Notes under the pieces: model-generated | What the model was told of the DNA's origin: nothing | Databases searched by the model: none | What the model saw: only the letters and a program-made list of their open reading frames with translations | Shown here: positions 62,241-64,000 of the stretch, piece by piece | How positions within the stretch are numbered: position 1 is the first letter of the stretch | How the letters are laid out: every line of letters starts with the position of its first letter | Source: Streptomyces sp. P9-A4 | GTDB lineage: Bacteria; Actinomycetota; Actinomycetes; Streptomycetales; Streptomycetaceae | DNA length: 64,000 bases | Assembly: GCF_036634195.1 (NCBI RefSeq) | Contig: NZ_JAZIFY010000001.1 | Location: forward strand, 6,024,501-6,088,500 | Direction: 5' to 3' | Position numbers and translations under genes: made by a program

Positions 62241-62624
62241 GTGTTCCACACGGGACTGAGGAGCGGGACCGCCGTCCGCGTCGAGGAGTCGGAGACCGAC
62301 CCCGAGCTCTACTTCCAGCGCTGCCGTTGGTGCGACACCACGACGTTCCAGCGCCTGCTCTGTCCGACCTGCGGGTCGACCGACCTCGCACCCGAACTCA
62401 GTGGGGGCGAGGGCGTGATATCCGTACGGCGCGGGGTGGCCGCCGCCGACGCGGACCTCTGGCCGGTCCATATGGCAGAGGGCTTCGTGGTCCGCTGCCG
62501 GGTCGACGGACCGGTGCACGCGGTGCGCCCGGGGGTCAGGGTGAAGGTCTCCGGCGTCGCGGGCTCCGGGCGCAGGCCGGTCGTCCGGCTCTGCGAGGAG
62601 GTACCGCTCGACGGCTGGTACTGA
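62241..62624 (+). CDS. Zinc-ribbon OB-fold (DUF35-like) protein
   Basis: 127 residues from the GTG at 62241 with AGGAGAAGG upstream. The zinc ribbon is CRWCDTTTFQRLLCPTCGS (C-x2-C-x10-C-x2-C), followed by an OB fold with GVISVRRGVAAADADLWPVH, EGFVVRCRVDGPV and a final VRLCEEVPLDGWY. DUF35 proteins act as acyl-CoA-binding partners of thiolase or HMG-CoA-type enzymes; no thiolase gene is next to it here. A shared palindrome links it to the TetR gene. Confidence 0.8.
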   Translation: MFHTGLRSGTAVRVEESETDPELYFQRCRWCDTTTFQRLLCPTCGSTDLAPELSGGEGVISVRRGVAAADADLWPVHMAEGFVVRCRVDGPVHAVRPGVRVKVSGVAGSGRRPVVRLCEEVPLDGWY

Positions 62625-62635
62625 GGCCGGACACG

Positions 62636-62677
62636 AGGAAGGGGGCGGGTGGCACAGAGTGCCACCCGCCCCTTCCT
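62636..62677. terminator. Bidirectional terminator
   Basis: A 19-bp stem with one bulged G (62636-62655 with 62659-62677) and an AGA loop, between the zinc-ribbon gene and etfA, followed by CTTTC. The top of the stem is another GGCAC-AGA-GTGCC. Confidence 0.85.
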
Positions 62678-62693
62678 TTCGGTGTCGCGGAGG

Positions 62694-63650
62694 TCAGCGC
62701 GCGCCGATCTCGTCCGTCAGCTGCGGCAGCACCTCGAAGAGGTCGCCGACCACGCCGTAGTCGACCAGATCGAAGATCGGGGCCTCGGCGTCCTTGTTGA
62801 CCGCGACGATCGTCTTCGAGGTCTGCATGCCGGCCCGGTGCTGGATCGCGCCGGAGATGCCCGCCGCCACGTACAGCTGCGGCGAGACCTGCTTGCCGGT
62901 CTGGCCGACCTGGTTGGAGTGCGGGTACCAGCCGGCGTCCACGGCGGCGCGGGAGGCGCCGACGGCCGCGCCGAGCGAGTCGGCCAGCTTCTCGACGACC
63001 GCGAAACCCTCGGCCGCGCCGACACCGCGACCGCCGGAGACCACGATCGCGGACTCGGTCAGCTCGGGGCGGCCGGTGGAGACACGCGGGGTGCGCGAGA
63101 CGACCTTCGCGGCGTTGCCGGTGAAGGCGACCGTGACGTCCTCGACCGTACCGGCGGCCGGGGAGGCCTCCGGGGCGGCGGAGTTCGGCTTGACGGTGAT
63201 GACCGGGACGCCGTGCGAGACCGTCGACCGCACCTGGTACGAGGCGGCGAAGACGGACTGGGTGGCGACCGGGCCGTTCTCGCCGGCCTCCAGCTCCACG
63301 GCGTCGGTGATCAGACCGGAGCCGAGGCGGAGCGCGACGCGGGCCGCGATCTCCTTGCCCTCGCCGGAGGAGGTCACCAGGACGGCGGCGGCCCCCTTCT
63401 CCCGGGCGAGCTGGGTGAGCGCGTCGACCTTCGGGACGACCAGCTGCTCGGTGAACTCGGCGCCGTCCGCGACGTACACCGTCGCCGCGCCGTACTCGCC
63501 GGCGGTGGCGGCGATCGAGGCGCCGGCCTCGCCGGCGCCGAGGACGACCGCCGAGGGCTCGCCGATACGGCGGGCCAGGGTCAGCAGTTCGAGGGCCGGC
63601 TTGCGGACCGCACCGTCGGCGTGGTCCACGAGAACCAGGATCTCAGCCAT
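62694..63650 (-). CDS. etfA: Electron transfer flavoprotein, alpha subunit
   Basis: 318 residues from the ATG at 63650. N-terminal domain: MAEILVLVDHADGAVRKPAL, with GEYGAATVYVADG following. C-terminal FAD-binding domain: IVVSGGRGVGAAEGFAVVEK, LADSLGAAVGASRAAVDAGW, VSPQLYVAAGISGAIQHRAG and IFDLVDYGVVGDLFEVLPQL. It accepts electrons from acyl-CoA dehydrogenases and hands them to ETF-quinone oxidoreductase. It follows etfB by 40 bases. Confidence 0.95.
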   Translation of the reverse strand: MAEILVLVDHADGAVRKPALELLTLARRIGEPSAVVLGAGEAGASIAATAGEYGAATVYVADGAEFTEQLVVPKVDALTQLAREKGAAAVLVTSSGEGKEIAARVALRLGSGLITDAVELEAGENGPVATQSVFAASYQVRSTVSHGVPVITVKPNSAAPEASPAAGTVEDVTVAFTGNAAKVVSRTPRVSTGRPELTESAIVVSGGRGVGAAEGFAVVEKLADSLGAAVGASRAAVDAGWYPHSNQVGQTGKQVSPQLYVAAGISGAIQHRAGMQTSKTIVAVNKDAEAPIFDLVDYGVVGDLFEVLPQLTDEIGAR

Positions 63651-63690
63651 GATTCGTTGCTCCTGTGTGGGTGTCTGGCTGACGGGCGGG

Positions 63691-64000
63691 TCAGATGAAC
63701 TTCTGGGTGGCGAGGAAGGCGGCGAGCTGCTTGCCGCCGTCGCCCTCGTCCGTGACGATCGTGCCCTGCGTACGCGCCGGGCGGGCGGCCGCCGCGTCGA
63801 CCAGGGTCCAGGCCCCGGCGAGGCCCACCTCGTCGGCGTCGATGTCCAGGTCGTCCAGGTCCAGTTCCTGTACCGGCTTCTTCTTGGCGGCCATGATCCC
63901 CTTGAAGGAGGGGTAACGGGCCTCGCCGGACTGGTCGGTGACCGAGACGACGGCCGGCAGCGGGGCCTCCAGGTGCTCGGTGGCGGCGTCGCCGTCACGG
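63691..64000 (-). CDS. etfB: Electron transfer flavoprotein, beta subunit (C-terminal part)
   Basis: 103 codons are visible; the gene continues past the right edge. It reads RYPSFKGIMAAKKKPVQELD, the conserved EtfB segment whose Ala-rich lysine helix contacts dehydrogenases, then an acidic DLDDLDIDADEVG and the C-terminal LAAFLATQKFI. It forms the AMP-binding half of ETF with the etfA product. Confidence 0.93.
   Translation of the reverse strand, partial: RDGDAATEHLEAPLPAVVSVTDQSGEARYPSFKGIMAAKKKPVQELDLDDLDIDADEVGLAGAWTLVDAAAARPARTQGTIVTDEGDGGKQLAAFLATQKFI

Overview
The window is high-GC actinomycete DNA, almost certainly a Streptomyces chromosome. Third codon positions are strongly G/C-biased, GTG and TTG starts are common, and the families present (DUF2637, HATPase_c_2 anti-sigma-like protein, HbpS-like heme binder, DUF456, LamG/Rhs polymorphic toxin pair, sugar ABC transporter without its own ATPase) are typical of that genus. 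I found no tRNA, rRNA or CRISPR array.

Layout. 1-2765: end of a YihY/BrkB membrane protein, an AraC-type regulator, a VOC protein and a membrane protein. 2800-16400: an island between two related copies of the 5' end of rsgA. The left copy is a fragment; then come IS110 and immunity-gene debris, an Imm1 immunity gene, a 2363-residue Rhs toxin ending in a HINT domain and a DddA/SCP1.201-like DNA cytosine deaminase, and a secreted LamG protein. The intact rsgA follows at 16526. Both rsgA copies keep the same unusual leader: a 23-codon upstream ORF, then a hairpin that covers the Shine-Dalgarno of the TTG start. 17.8-34.9 kb: Ada-AlkA repair protein, F420/FMN-type oxidoreductase, DUF456 protein, LuxR regulator, large secreted subtilase, PP2C-like protein, pyruvate oxidase PoxB, anti-sigma-like ATPase, DUF2637 protein, an iron-box-controlled FhuF-like protein, GntR regulator, WD40 P-loop protein and a helical-repeat protein.

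35-45 kb is a purine catabolism locus: PucR regulator divergent from a three-subunit xanthine dehydrogenase, an NCS2 purine permease, the XdhC maturation factor, and an Ntn-type amide hydrolase. 45-54 kb is a carbohydrate locus: secreted discoidin/beta-helix protein, ROK regulator, ABC binding protein with two permeases, and GH1 beta-glucosidase. Together they would degrade, import and hydrolyse a beta-linked oligosaccharide.

53.8-64 kb: a secreted TNT-domain (NAD glycohydrolase-type) protein translationally coupled to an 81-residue protein that could be its immunity factor; a TetR/acyl-CoA dehydrogenase pair; an ankyrin protein; an HbpS-like protein; a complete cyanate locus (cynR divergent from cynT-cynS) with a clear LysR-type operator; then an SDR, a TetR regulator, a zinc-ribbon OB-fold protein and etfA/etfB. 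A GGCAC-N3-GTGCC palindrome occurs four times around the last TetR gene. Function calls rest on family motifs read by eye; no database search was run.
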